A DNA stretch of 64,000 bases from Tubiluchus corallicola. Its lineage: Eukaryota; Priapulida; Priapulimorpha; Priapulimorphida; Tubiluchidae. This document shows positions 25,059-38,036 of the stretch, piece by piece. Under the pieces are notes generated by a model. It was not told where the DNA came from. It saw only the letters and a program-made list of their open reading frames with translations, and ran no database searches. Both the position numbers and the translations under genes were made by a program. Position 1 is the first letter of the stretch. Each line of letters begins with the position of its first letter. The DNA lies in the NCBI GenBank assembly GCA_030141605.1, contig JAQGDQ010000209.1, positions 117,501 through 181,500 of the forward strand, read 5' to 3'.

Positions 25059-26532
25059 TAAGCCAAGTTCTCAAGACAAGAGAAAGATGGAAGTGTTTTT
25101 AAACAAAAGTTAAGCCGATGGTAATGACGGTGTTTAATGAAGTAACACAATTTACAATTCTTTGTAATCGAAATTCATCTTCCAAATGATACAACAGTAT
25201 TGTTAAATACTGTAGTGAACGTAAACGTGCGCAAATTTAATGTTAAAATAAAGACTGTGAAAAATTTTTTGCAAAAACTGAAATTTACGAAGATTATTCA
25301 AGCAGAAATTAGCAGAAATTTTTAGAAAAATTAAGTTGTGAAATTGTAAGTTTACTTTTGTACTCTTTAACGCCCATGAGCTTACAAATTTTATTCTTGT
25401 GCATTTTAAGCATTTGTTAAATATTCAATATTAAAATTAGAAATTTTACAGTACAATTGTCTGCTCTGAAAATAAATAGCTGTTGCCCTGAAAATTTAAA
25501 AAATTGTTTGCTCTGGGAGGTAACCCCCCTCGACCACCGCCTCGTACGCCTTTGGTAACAGCAACAGGAGCAACAGCGACAATTTATAGAGCCATTGCAA
25601 TGACAAGTTTATCCGTGCGAAAAAACCAAACAGTAAGAGCTACATGTCCCTAATGGCAGTGTTTTAGCTTTATCCGAACCGCATTTATGCTTTAAAATTC
25701 GCAACCTACTTCGAAATTCTGAGGAAAGTGCACTTACGGAGCAAGAAAAAATGCTGAAACTATACGTTTACAGGTAACGACAACGTGGGGCCGAATTACA
25801 CAGTATTTGCGTCGTAGTACCCATGACAACGACGAAATATTGGAAAGAACGCGATATTTTAAAATAAACGAAGACAATTACACCAGTTACAGCATTATTA
25901 CGTTGTCACAAGGTATTCGAATCACGTGCTAGTAACAACTTCATTCTTTACAAGTGGCTGAGCTTGGACCACCTTAATTGAATCAATAGCTAGAAATTAC
26001 CGTGACGAGTGGACGTTTAAAACAGCGTATAACAAGCGACAAAATGAAATTTTATCTGCTCGCCTGCCTGATAGTTAAACAAAACGACAATCGCACAAAA
26101 TGTAGTTTAGGCATAACTGGTAACCACATCAACAAAGGAAAAGTCCCTTATGGCGAGTTCACATCAGTTGAAGTGTATCATGAATGAACTTAGTAAGACA
26201 GCATCACTACATGACTTGGACGATACTGTGTCCTTGAAAGCAAAGCGATGCTGGACCTAATCAGAAAATAGATAAGTAACTGTCGAAAAAACTGCTTCTG
26301 GGAAGTTTCATCTTTCATACTCTCCTGGTTGTTTCTATCGTTGAGAGAGAGGAACGCAAATCCAAACACCCAAATCCAAACGGCTAAGACATCATTATTG
26401 ATTCAGTGGTGTCTCATCTCAAGGAATTATACATGATAAAGATTAAGATACTACCCACAACTACTCAACATTAGCAATAATTCCTGTAGCTGAGCCATAC
26501 TGCTATAATATTTAAATATAAGCGGAAGAGTA
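25059..26532. other. Gene-free span
   Basis: No gene was recognised. Around 25508-25555 a C-rich stretch (GGAGGTAACCCCCCTCGACC) follows an AATAAA-bearing AT-rich region. It resembles the decayed end of a transposon but cannot be assigned. Confidence 0.4.
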
Positions 26533-26846
26533 TACCCAGGCAGCACACAATATTGTCACAATATGGTCACGATTTTGTCAGGATGGTGACAAAAAATATG
26601 TTCAGAAAATATTATCACCATGTTGGTATAATATAGGATATTTTTGCCTAACACTGGTACAACATTGGACCAATATTAAATTAAATTAAATTAAATTAAA
26701 TATATTCGTCCAGTACACATGGTTTACACACATTGATAAAAAAATAATGGTACAATGTTGTGGCAAGTCCAAATTTCCATATGGTATCAATATTTGCAAA
26801 AATATTGTGACAACATTAAGACAATATTGTTGCTGCTGCCTGGGTA
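26533..26846. mobile_element. TIR element with TACCCAGGCAGCA ends
   Basis: The left terminus TACCCAGGCAGCA is matched exactly by the complement of the right terminus TGCTGCCTGGGTA. The similarity continues inward through CAATATTGTC. GTA flanks both sides, giving a possible 3-bp target duplication. The interior contains a pentanucleotide (ATTAA)n run near 26668-26700 and several further short inverted words related to ATATTGTC. It is 314 bp and non-coding. Confidence 0.8.
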
Positions 26847-27622
26847 GTAGACATACTTTGTGTATGCTTTTGTAAGTGGAATTATTACGTTTTTTTAAGT
26901 TTATTAGTAGTCGTTTTTGCTTTTAGAGTCTATTAATCTCTCCCTTGAATCATAGGTTTAAGTAATTTTCTCTTTTAGTTTTTTTTGGGGAGGGGCTTTG
27001 GGGGATAATGTGTACGGTATTAGATATGTGGCAACATCGAGATTTTAATCCGTACATCTTCATAAGGTTTACTCAAAACTGCGCTTTGTAAAAAAATGCG
27101 CGCAAGTAACTCACATTGCTCTAACTCAACATGAGTTATTTGCCAAGTAAATTATCCGACGTAAGTTTTAATAAAACGAATTGAATTAAGCAAAATGGCT
27201 GCGTTAAGAAATACACTTTTACATTCGCATAATTTAGTTACAAAGAGCAGTTGCATTAATATTTTAGGCTTTGGACTGGATATGCGCATTAGTCTTTATT
27301 ATTACAATTTAACAGGCGAGAAGTTTGCTGGCGCAAATACAGACGCAGTTTACACAAACTTCTCAAGGCTTAGAATTTTAGTTGAAGGCGATTTGGGAGC
27401 CTTTGATTATAGTATCTTTCTGGCTAAATTTTGCAATTCACAAAAGAAAGTAGTTATGTGAGTGTGTTATAATAATGCTTAACGTTGTTTTTTTGTTTTT
27501 TTGGGAGGGGGTACTAATTTGCTAATGTTACTGCATTGTTTGAAATGTTCTGAAAATACACAAATAAATTGGTAAATATATAAACAAATAAGTTTTATCA
27601 TAAATTATCTTATTTTGCGTCA
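26847..27622. other. Gene-free span
   Basis: The plus-strand ORF at 27195-27461 (88 aa from an ATG) has no recognisable domain or splice context. I do not call it. Confidence 0.35.
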
Positions 27623-27842
27623 TAGTAGTAGTAGTAGTAATTTATTGACAAAGATTATCTTGTTACACGGAGTGAGACATATTTATAGTAAAATAACAAC
27701 ATCCATCTTATGTCCAGAAAAAACAAGTCGTTTAAATTACCATACAAATAAAGAATAATAAATAAATAATAACACAAAAAGTGGGAAAGAATGGTAAAGG
27801 ACTGAAAAGACATCAACGTCTGTCCCTTTCTCCTATACATCG
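27623..27842 (-). mobile_element. Probable retroelement 3' end with (CTA)n tail
   Basis: On the minus strand an AT-rich region ends in AATAAATTA and then five CTA-type triplets (plus strand 27623-27639). A polyadenylation-like signal followed directly by a short simple-sequence tail is the usual 3' structure of non-LTR elements. No ORF2 peptide could be recognised upstream, so the family is unknown. Confidence 0.35.
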
Positions 27843-28068
27843 ATCTAAAAACAAACTAATGGCTCACTAATTATAAAATTAATAGTCACTATTAAACAGA
27901 CAATGAATACAATTATCTTATTAATATATGCGTAATACAATAAATAAGTGCTTATACGTGAAAATTGTGAAAAACAGTCAACGAAACCTAAATATAGCGA
28001 ATCTGTAAGCAAAAGAAAACTGTATTTCGTATTGAATCTAATGATGACAGATATTTTTATAAAATGTA

Positions 28069-28460
28069 GTTTTTAGTAAGCCTTTTCACTGTTTCCTTGT
28101 GCGCACGCGCACTTGCTGGTCAAAGGTTAACTGTACCACAGCAACACGTCTTAACTACAATCATCACGTGTCATATGGGGAAAGCAAAACCGTCTGCCGC
28201 ATCAGTTCAATAGCTTCAGTTGTTTTACGTGAAGTTTACTTAATTATGCATTAGTCTGTGCGTAGAGTAATTTGCTAGCAGGATATTGCTTGGGAACAAG
28301 AAAAATTGAACTAGATTAGGCTATAGTAAGGCTTTAACAGCTGTTAAAGCTGTTACTAATACAACAGCTTGGGCTGCGAGGCGTTGTCAAGTGTACACTT
28401 AACCTTTGACCTTTTCACGATCATCATCGCTAGAACTGTGAAAAGGCTTACTGAAAAAAC
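28069..28460. mobile_element. 392-bp TIR element
   Basis: The left arm reads GTTTTTAGTAAGCCTTTTCAC and, after about 35 bp of divergent sequence, GGTCAAAGGTTAACTGTA. The right arm is the complement of both blocks in the correct order (CACTTAACCTTTGACC ... GTGAAAAGGCTTACTGAAAAAAC). The arms therefore span about 75 bp each. The interior holds another small palindrome (TTTAACAGCTGTTAAA near 28332-28347). No clear target duplication or ORF. Confidence 0.75.
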
Positions 28461-30305
28461 TCTATGTTTAACAGCGCAGGTGGATTCGCCAAAAGTTTAT
28501 ACTGGTTGAAGAGGAAAATTACGTTTATGCGAACAATATCACGTCAGCTACAGAGTTATTGTGAACAGACCTTCTAGTCTCCTTTACAGGGCCCGCGGAG
28601 GTTCAAATGCGATGCACTAACCCATTAATGTTTAATGAAACAAAGACTGATCTCGCTAGCTTTTGCCCATGCGAACAGCCTAGGTGGATTTTAGCTGTCG
28701 TGAGAATGGTTTGCATTAAATAATTAATAGGTAAGCTTGTATCAGATGAAAGCACATGTGCCTAGAGACGTTAAATCAAGAACTAGAGCGGAAGACTAGG
28801 CGCCCTTGCTCGCTCATAACAGAGCTCATACTCATAGAGCAGAGATCACGTCACGATCATTAATCACAATGAAACTTTATGGCCACTTTTTAAAGATGCA
28901 TATTTTATGCATAAGGCTTACTCAAAACAAAGCCCAGTCAAAATGTAGCGCTATTTTTATTATAATAGAACGATCACAAGTAACGTTAACAAAATTGAAA
29001 AGGAAGAGGATGACTTGTTCATAGGACTATTAGTTCATAGTACTATTATATGTCCAATATACATATCTTAATTGACTGTAAAATTATTTATTAAGCAAAT
29101 TCGGCCAACTGCATACCTCATAATCAGAGATAATTTCTTTTGTACTAGGCTTAATGTTGCTTATTTATGCTTTCAAAGTAATGTAATCCAACGTAAAACT
29201 GTAAAAACGTTGTCCTACTTTAGAAAACAACGTCAGTAACACATTTTGTTGATTTCTACCGGTCTGAGTGTGTTTTCCAAACTAGCATAATTGACAAGCA
29301 TTTAGACAGTTAAGATATTGAAATCTCCCTAGTTTTCATTCTTTTGGAGGTTTATATTGTTTGCTAGGTGCCTTTCGCCACATTACTTTATAAAATTAAT
29401 TACTTAAATCGGATGCAAACATGCACATATCAATATTCCTGATAAATTTCGACATTCAGAATTAACTATAAATTACTAAAAAAATCGTAATTTCACTAAT
29501 GGAATTACTGCATTGCAGCATATAGTTTATAGTCCACACTGGAGAAACTTGCGTTAATTTAACCAGACAAAATTTCTGTGCAAAATAAACGTTAATTAAA
29601 GTCCTGGGATTTAGCAATTTCATTTGAGACAACTAATTTATTGCAGATAAAAGAGTTAAACCTGGATATATAATAGATTAATAAGTATTAGTCTTGTCAC
29701 TTCGATTAGAGGCGGCAGAAATTATAAAGGGTATAGGTTAGGCTGTCAGTAGGCAAATCTCAACTTATCACAGGATACATTCTTTCATATGAAGATGTGG
29801 TAAAGAGTTGAATTATAAAACCAGATGAAAACAGCTGTGTTGCCCAAATTTGGACCGATGTTTGCTAGGCCGACTGAGTGAGATAATGGTCTAGGTTGGT
29901 GAGAATGATACCATGTCACCATACCATGACCAGTTTACTATGCCCACCACAAAAGCATTATCCATAACAAAATTATGTTGGTAGAATTAAATAGTTTATT
30001 ACTAATTGATAATAATATAATAGTATGGATTTTCTGTGTTATATACAGCACAATAATTCTGATTCACTTTTAAGTTACCAAGTTTTCTTTGGTCGTTTTT
30101 ATGGTTATTTTTTAATCAACCTGAGTTTCCCCATATATACCTATTTATTCATCGCTGCAAAGTTATGCATACAGTGCTCACACTCACAGACAATCAAATG
30201 TGTACAGCCAGGCGTGGAAGAGAAAAAATTAAATTGAGTAGCCTTATTGCTCTATAGGCAGCCACATATAAAAACTGCATTACACGTACGTTCCAGTTTC
30301 ACAAC
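28461..30305. other. Gene-free AT-rich span
   Basis: No gene, RNA or repeat family was recognised. Confidence 0.4.
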
Positions 30306-30307
30306 TA

Positions 30308-30513
30308 AAGTGGCGTTAACCTAGCATCCGGAATTCATATGCAATGTGGATGCCGAATAGATAAATCGGTTTATATTGTTTTCAATACGCCCATTTATCA
30401 GACTTGCCTTATGCGTTATTTTTCCTGCAGTTATATCCTATTGATTTTTTATACGCAGCTATTCCTCGGGTGGACAACGCATACGCATTCCAGATGCTAG
30501 GTAAACGCCACTT
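30308..30513. mobile_element. TA-flanked MITE, family A copy 3
   Basis: A 206-bp copy of the 1784 and 15669 elements, with TA on both sides (30306-30307, 30514-30515). Ends read AAGTGGCGTTAACCTAGCATCC and the complement of AAGTGGCGTTTACCTAGCATC. The interior shares GTTTTCAATACGCCCATTTA, TTATGCGTTATTTTTC, CTGCAGTTAT and CCTATTGATTTTTTATACGC with the other copies. Confidence 0.85.
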
Positions 30514-30515
30514 TA

Positions 30516-32855
30516 CTCTATTCAGCTCTTTTTCTGTTTTGGACCTGCTACTGTACATTAGCATTGATACTTTTCCTACTTAATAGTCAAAAACCTTTTT
30601 ACTTTAGGATCACCTACTAGCTGTTATGCTCATAGTACAATAGAGCTCACCCAAACAACTTTTCTATGCTTCAAGGCGTGAATTCACAATATCTGCTTCA
30701 CTAGGGAGTCCCATAAGTTCCCCTGCTTCTTGGCGCAGTTTATCCAGAACGAAAACAAACTCTGTTCAAGTAACTGTAAGCGGGTTGACTCAAGATTAGG
30801 TCTGTTCAAGATGTGCAGCTCTTGAGTTTATTGTTATAAGGAATTCTATACAGACCACACGGATAAATTTTGTGTTTGCTGCCTAGCAGCCTTCTTATAT
30901 GTACTAATTGTTATATGCATAATAGGAAATGTTTCATGACATTCTGTATGTGAAGATATAGCAATGCTTCTCAGGGTAGCCACCGGAAGAACACATAGAA
31001 CATTTATTTTCTCCAATATCGTTTACAGCAACACTTTTCAGCATTAAATATTTTAAAATTAATTTCGAGTGCCATTCGCTAAGTCCATTTGATCACAAGT
31101 ATTAAATTTTACAAGTATCACACTATAGCTGTTTCTTGAAACAATGTGCTTTTCGTCTTTCACTATGCTTTATAAGACTATTGTTTATAGTTATAAAATA
31201 TGAAAAGCTAGAAGAATTGCATTTTGGAGGCTTAGCTACAAACATCGTGTAGCTCATTGGTTGTTATGGGGTTTGATTTTCAGTGTTTGAGGTTTTAACT
31301 GCAGCAAAATGATGACGGTGTAATAACTTCTATAGAATCGCAAAAATCGCATTCATTTAACAATCAGAGAACTTATTTTAAATGAAAGAACTTTACTTGC
31401 ACTTTTAACAAAGTAATGCATAAAATAGTAAAAATTTAAAAGTGCTAGAGCAACCAGAGCTAACAAGGCACAAAAAAACCAATGGACAAAACATCAATCG
31501 CACAAACTTTACGATAGCGACTTAACGTCTAACCCCCTGGTTAGTACAATGAAAGTGTTGATCATGTAAAAGTTTATGACCAAAAAACACACTTGGGTGA
31601 GAATTTGTAAATCAACCATACAGATAAATCATATAAATTGCTAGTGACTATTGTAAAACAAGTATTTACATTTGAATGGAAAAGTTTTCATTCCTATATA
31701 AAGCATAAAAAATCATACAAAAGAGGGTGTATAGTATACTGTATCTGACACAGTCTTATTTAAACCTACAGCTATTTTTGTATAAGTACAAGTTAACTAA
31801 TCCACGGTGGGCATACCGACTGGGCTCTCTAATCTTACGTGTTGGGTAACAGCAAAGTATATCATTGGCTTATGTGGCTTCAGTGGTCTTAATCTCTCAA
31901 AACTCAAGAGCGGCAAACAGTCTGAAGCCACGCCAGTACTAACAGAGTTGTACGTCCATAACATCTATATCATATTTACTTAATTGCCAGCAACCGGGTT
32001 CAACTTGGTCAATAATTATGCACAACAGTGCAAGTGAGTTGGCCTCACCTGTTAAGGTTACACAAGCATTATGAAAAAAACAGAGAAAGGAAAGAAAAAG
32101 ACGAACGATCAAATGAATGGACGGATGAATGAACAACTCACAAACAAACGAACGAACTGACAAAAAGAAAGAAGGAAAGAAACGAATGAACGAATGAACG
32201 AATGGAAAAAATAAGAAGACATGTGTAAGCGTACAACTACATCCAGTAGTTAATAAGTAATTATTTATAATAGACGTTGATGTTTATAGTCATCCAAAAT
32301 TGGTTTTTTTAATTTTTTTATGAACTAAATTTGTATCATTAACCGACCAGACAGACAAATTTTATTCTCAAGCGGCCACTAAAAGCTGAGTAGCCATTAT
32401 CTAGAAGTCTATAGTTTTTCATTAAAGAAACCCATAAAGAAGATCAGTTGCTGTAATGGCATGCGGTGTCATTCTGACAGAAAGATTCAAACGATGTCAC
32501 CAGTAAAAGATCGAATCACCTACCACTATGCGGGGTTTAGCAACTGAAGGGCTAAGGATTCATTTTCACCACTAAAAGAAATTAGAATGAAAAACGTAAA
32601 AAATAATTTAACCAGTGCAGGATGAGATTTTTTTTACAAAAAAAATTCCGAAACGCTGGCCAGAATGTTGGCGAAGCTGATGATTTTGTTGATTTTTTTC
32701 ATTGTTAACAGTAACTATTGTAATAAGCAAAATTTTTGCGTTATAGCAAGCATTGCGTGCACCACAAGCCAAGCAAATGTATCTTTGAAAACGTTTACTA
32801 TTTTTAGCACAATTAGTTCTGATTAGTCAATTTCCAAAAGTAAATAAATAAATCT
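30516..32855. other. Gene-free AT-rich span
   Basis: No gene was recognised. A GAAT/GAAA-rich cryptic repeat lies at about 32085-32210. Confidence 0.4.
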
Positions 32856-32863
32856 AAAGTAGA

Positions 32864-33047
32864 GGCCAAAGTTTACAATTCCCACAGATAAGAAATTAGT
32901 TCGCGAAGCGGATTAGGATTGGGGTTACGCTTAGTGTTGGGGTTAGGGTTACGGATAAGATAGGGTTGGGTTAGGGTTAGGGTTAAGGCTAAGGTTGAGG
33001 TTCGGGTTAGGGTATTCAAATTGAGAGGGGAATTGTAAACGCCTTCC
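32864..33047 (+). mobile_element. TIR element with telomere-like core, family T copy 1
   Basis: 184 bp. The left terminus GGCCAAAGTTTACAATTCCC and the complement of the right terminus, GGAAGGCGTTTACAATTCCC, are inverted. A perfect 8-bp target duplication, AAAGTAGA, lies at 32856-32863 and 33048-33055. The interior (32915-33013) is a degenerate array of TTAGGG-type hexamers, G-rich on the plus strand. Between the left end and the array is a segment, AAGAAATTAGTTCGCGAAGC, that is also present in copy 2. Non-coding. An 8-bp duplication is typical of hAT, P and Merlin elements; GG-starting ends fit Merlin or hAT equally loosely. Confidence 0.9.
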
Positions 33048-33055
33048 AAAGTAGA

Positions 33056-36000
33056 ATTCAGGAAGCCATTTCCTAAGAGTGAAGTGAATTGTTTTAAATA
33101 ATAAACACATTTATCACTCTACAAATATCACACATTACATTAAATTGCTTCACAGAAAACATGTGTAGAAGTCTCTTTTACTAATAATAAAGAAATATTA
33201 TTCTCTCTTCCAGGCAACTGTTAATCCGCTAATATTTATGTGTCTCTGTAACTAAAATAATACTGCGCGTAATTTTAAAGCTGTGTAAGCTTAATAAATT
33301 AAGATACAGCGACAAGCACACAGAGAAGAATAATTATTAGACTGAAGCGGCAACCAGCATGAAGCATTAATTGGGAGCTTAGTCGGATTCCCATGACGTT
33401 GGCGCTGGATAATCCTTCAAAATTACATCGTCGTCAGATCGTTTCACATAAATTTTATTGCTTCTGTATAAGTCAATCTTGAGTTTGTTTTCTCTTGGTT
33501 CAGAAGAAGAATGAAATCCTCGCAAGAATTAATCTGTAGCACTCTGACTGCGAGGGAAATTGAGCAGTAAGACGTCCTTCCATTAACCAAAGGGCATTAT
33601 TTTTAGGAGCTATAAAGCTGCCTTAGCTTACGTTGATATCTTACTGTCGCCTGACTGTGACACAATTTAAGTTACTTGATGAGAATGATAGCACACAATG
33701 AGCACTTCTTTAATCTCTTGAGAAGAGACACTGTTTCTTAGCACTTAGAGTGATTAGAAAAATGAAATTACTAACGCAAGAGTAACCTTACGAGGTCAGA
33801 ACAAGTGTATTGCGCAGCCGTGGGATAGCGATTGTTTGATATATGGGCCCAAACCTTTGATAATCAATTGCATTTAAAATGCTTGAGCAGACAACAACAA
33901 TATGCCACGTGGCAACAGCGTTCAGGGATGAGGTATCACAGCCTGGAAAGGCTTAACAATGACCTTGCATGGAGTTGCGCCTATCTGTAAAGAAGCGGCC
34001 TTATAAAGATCTGCTGTAGCTTAAGAAATCGCATATAGGCAAGTAAAAACGACATTTTAGTTAGTGGCTGTATAATAGTGTATAAGCTCTGCTACGGTAT
34101 TTGAGTCTATATTTTAAAAAAAAAACTCACAAAACATGTTATGTGATGACTTTAAGTTGTACATTTTTGGTAAGGTATTTTTAAAATGTATGTTAGATTT
34201 TTAGTTAGTAATTTTAATCTGCTTTATCAAAAAAAATTTATGTGTTCTAAATATATGTAATATACAGTACTATGCGTACCGAATTTATCTTAAAGCAAGA
34301 GCCAAGTCTCTCGGGAAGTTGAGCTTATTTTAATATGTGGGGAAAATGTTAGAAAATTTCAGTAATAAAATTGTGATAAGCATCTCGCTTAATTAGTAAA
34401 ATCAATTTAAAGTCGCGATTACTTTACGCTTGGGTGCGCTTATTTTAGACAAAAAATGGCGTCATCCAGTTTCCGTGCAATATAAACACTTATTGTGCCA
34501 GGTGCTTCGGAATCTTTTTGTACTTATAAAGAGCGAACTCTGTAAACTAAGTAACCAGCCCGGCACCTAATACGTGCTGGCAAGTTTACGTGCGTATCTA
34601 AAAGTCAACAAGAATCTGTAAATTAATTATTTACACAATTAATGTTAATTACTTACATATTTTAAGGTGTAATCCTGTAAATTGAAGCAATGTAACCTCT
34701 TTAAATTTGATCATAATTGAACGAATAACTAATTTCTAGATAAACACAATTAAACACAACACTAGAATAATGGAACTTCTAAGCAAACTATATAAATTTT
34801 GCAACGCGTACCTTCACCCAGCTTGCCTTCACGGCACTCACGGTGCCCAGCACACATCGGCTTACGTCATTTTTTGAAATATGCCGGCACCAACGTTCGT
34901 TTGGCGGAGATAAGAAATTTTTGAATTTCTTAGACATTTTTAAGCAAAGCATTCTATGCGCATATTTTGTATTGTGATTTCAATATTTTTAACTGCATAT
35001 TAAAATGCAATAAATGTTGTTCAAGGTTGGTTCTTCCTTTAATATAAAAAAAAATTGAAGAGTGAAAACGTGTTTTGAAAACCCTAGTAAACCTTCTCAA
35101 CCAATTTCCGACGGCCCACATCAACAATCGAGCACCACAATTTACACTGATAACGCAAACGGCAAGAAAAATTCGCTTTAATTGTGTAATTTCACTTGGA
35201 TTGGCAAGATATAAAGTTCACTGTTTGTTCAGGTCCATCAAATTTTAATTCAAAGGACTTGTCGGCAAATATATCAGGCTGAGTAAAATCAGCAGTTTCT
35301 ATTTACTCTCTTTTATAACAACAACGTCAACTGTTCCAATCACACGATTCCATGTTTTTACGTCTGACTTTCTCCTAATAGCCATTAGCAAAGCACAAAA
35401 GAGAAATTAATAAAAGCCACGTAGAGCCTCGCTGCAAAAAGCCAGACAAGAAGCGTTTCTTGTATAAAGAGGGAACTGGTTTAAGCCGTAGAGGAAAGTG
35501 ATTCAAATGAAGAAATAAAATGTCATTGGTGATACTTGATTTCGATTCTCAGAAGTGTATAATACGAAGTACAAACTAACTTCAAGTACTAAATTTATTT
35601 TTAAGTACTAAACTAATTGTTATAAATGTGTGTTGTAAATGTTTGTAATATGGTACAATGTGTACTGACATAAAATAAAAAAAATACAAAATAAACAGTA
35701 AACTTGTAAGGAGAAAACGACAAATAGCCAGAGCAACGCGAACAGAGGAGTGGTAGCAGCGTGTGCTTAGCGACTAAAAATGAAGAACGCTAAGCCCAAA
35801 ACTGTTTCCATGCGGTTTCAACTGCCTTACCGCCCTTGATGATTACCTCACTGAGAGAGGACGGATATCATGAACACAGCAGTATTATCCAATAGGCGCT
35901 AGTATGGGGCGCAGCCTGGGGCTTTTGATGAAAAATGTATTTTTCTCTACGGTTGTGTTGAAATAAAGCTGATTTTGGTTGCAATAAATAGTAAAGTAGT

Positions 36001-37486
36001 GTTATTTCTTAGAGTATTTTTATTGACAAACAAAAATTAACTATTCTAGTTTATTAATCGAATTTGTAATAAGCTTACTTCAAGCTATGAAACTGTTGCT
36101 AAAATATATCACAACTAAAAATGTTAAAGGCGGGTAAGGGAGACTTAGAGGACGATCCATACTTTCATTAGCCTGGGGCTTCTAAACTATGATTGCGAAG
36201 GACCCGCTGCTAAATGCTGGATCCGTTTTTAAAAAGTGTCAAACTCTGCAGAAAATCATGCATGAAATCCAAATACACACCATACTTTGTAGTAAATCGT
36301 CCCAAGCCAAAAATTACATCTGGCGTGGGTTGAATTTTGTTTCATTGTATCCAGATTCTCAATGCTATGGCGTCACACACGAACGTGGCTTCATAAATTA
36401 TTATGCGGCTACGTTTTGTTAAACAGTTGAATTCTGCGCCGTACAGATGACATTTCTCATCTCAGGGGCACCATTTAAATAATGAAATCCGCTTCGCTAA
36501 AACATGAATTCTAATCGGCTCGAAATAATTTATAACACGAGCGCTTGAGCGCGGTGTTAGCAATTTATTCGGGGTTGTTACACGTTACATGGAAAAACGT
36601 GGCTTCACAAAAACTTCAGCTTCACCTTGGTGTGATATTTTTGACCCTAACTAAAGCCATTAGCGGTTTGGTGTATATTGATTGTCGTTTGAAAACATTA
36701 CACGTTCTAAATAATGGCAACGATGATTTATAGTGTTGTGCCCGCTAGAATTTAACTAGCTTCATGTAGTTGACCGAAAAGCTGTTTTTGATTCACACGG
36801 CTCTCAGACAAACATTTAGAGTCGTAAACAAAATTCAACAGTTAACGGATAATTCAAAACTTCTTGTAGTCACTAAAAAGCCTCACACTATATATATATA
36901 GTGGCATATATGTGTTTACATACAGACATACGTATACAATTTTAACTTATTTTAACTCATAAAAGGCTCAACTAAGTTTTAGTTGACGTCACGCACTTCT
37001 TAAATAATGGAAATAATGTTTCATGTTTTACCCACTTGAATTTAACTAGCGAACATTAATTTTTGCTATAGGAGAAATGCCGCAAGTTTGATATCGTTTT
37101 TGAAACATCATCTTTAAAACTGGTTCGACAACTATCAAAAATGTAATAAACCTTTATTATCATATTGACTATTTATCAGACTGAAAGTGTAGGCAGTAGC
37201 GTTTTATTGCATTTACAAGCTACTGACATTGCATGCAATACTGTACGTATTGTGAAAAGATTTATCAGTGCACAGTGTATTGTCAATTTACTTTAAATAA
37301 ATAAGTAAAAATTATTATTTTACAAATGCTATTTTACATATTTTGCAGCGATAAATTGTTTTTCGTGTGTTTCAAAACTAACTTTTAAATGCAATCAACA
37401 GTCTTACATACAAATATTTGGGTTTCTTTTTTCTTCCTAAGAAAAGACAATTTGAAAGTTCGACCCCAAAAAACTTTTCACATGAA
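33056..37486. other. Gene-free AT-rich span
   Basis: No gene, RNA or assignable repeat was found in this 4.4-kb stretch. ORFs at 36189-36422 and 36545-36733 have no domain and no splice context. Confidence 0.4.
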
Positions 37487-37705
37487 GTTATATTACCTAG
37501 CAATACGCTTACCTGTTTGAAAGACTTATGTAACTAGAAAAGAAAGTTCTTAGCAATTTAAAATGTTCATGCCAACTCGTAAATGTCACTGACTCACTTT
37601 CCCAGTGTGCACCACTGACTCACCAAAAAACTTATTTTTAATTTTATTAACAAAATACAGTAATTTACGCTTTTCTTATTTAGCGAAGTATGCGTTACGA
37701 ATGCT
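37487..37705 (-). repeat. Dispersed repeat family B, copy 2
   Basis: About 220 bp that aligns along its length with 41181-41408 and, over its first 65 bp, with 17538-17645. Shared landmarks are GTTATATTACCTAGCAATAC, TTGAAAGACTTATGTAA, TTTAAAATGTTC, CACTGACTCAC and GCGTTACGAATG. On the minus strand the GGTGAGTCAGTGGTGC region resembles a pol III A-box. Orientation is taken from the SINE next to copy 1. Confidence 0.75.
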
Positions 37706-37977
37706 GTGATTATTTTTTCAAGCTTTACTCAATGTTATCTATGTTTCAAACAATCTATTGTCAAAATGGCTACGCCCTGTTATAACGGTCGTCGCGAGAG
37801 TTTAAATTTTCAAGTTTTATACAACGTTGCTACCAATGCAAGCTCTGTGCGCAATAAGGCAGCATGTTGGGTGATACAAAATTTCAAGACGAATTTCTTT
37901 CTTGTGGTTTAAAGAAGAAAGATTTCACTTTTAAAAACGTTTATTATTAGAAAAAATGCGGCTAGCTAAAGTAAATT

Positions 37978-38036
37978 TGGCATTGAAGGTGCGAACCTGA
38001 ACTATACGATTCTGGTCAACTGAGCTAGCCAGCCAA
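37978..38036 (-). mobile_element. tRNA-like SINE head fragment
   Basis: The minus strand reads GGCTGGCTAGCTCAGTTGACC, with a good A-box, and then AGTTCAGGTTCGCACC, with a good B-box. Only about 15 bases separate the D-arm from the T-arm, so the anticodon arm is largely deleted and no functional tRNA is possible. A tRNA-derived SINE or a tRNA pseudogene are the alternatives. Confidence 0.5.
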
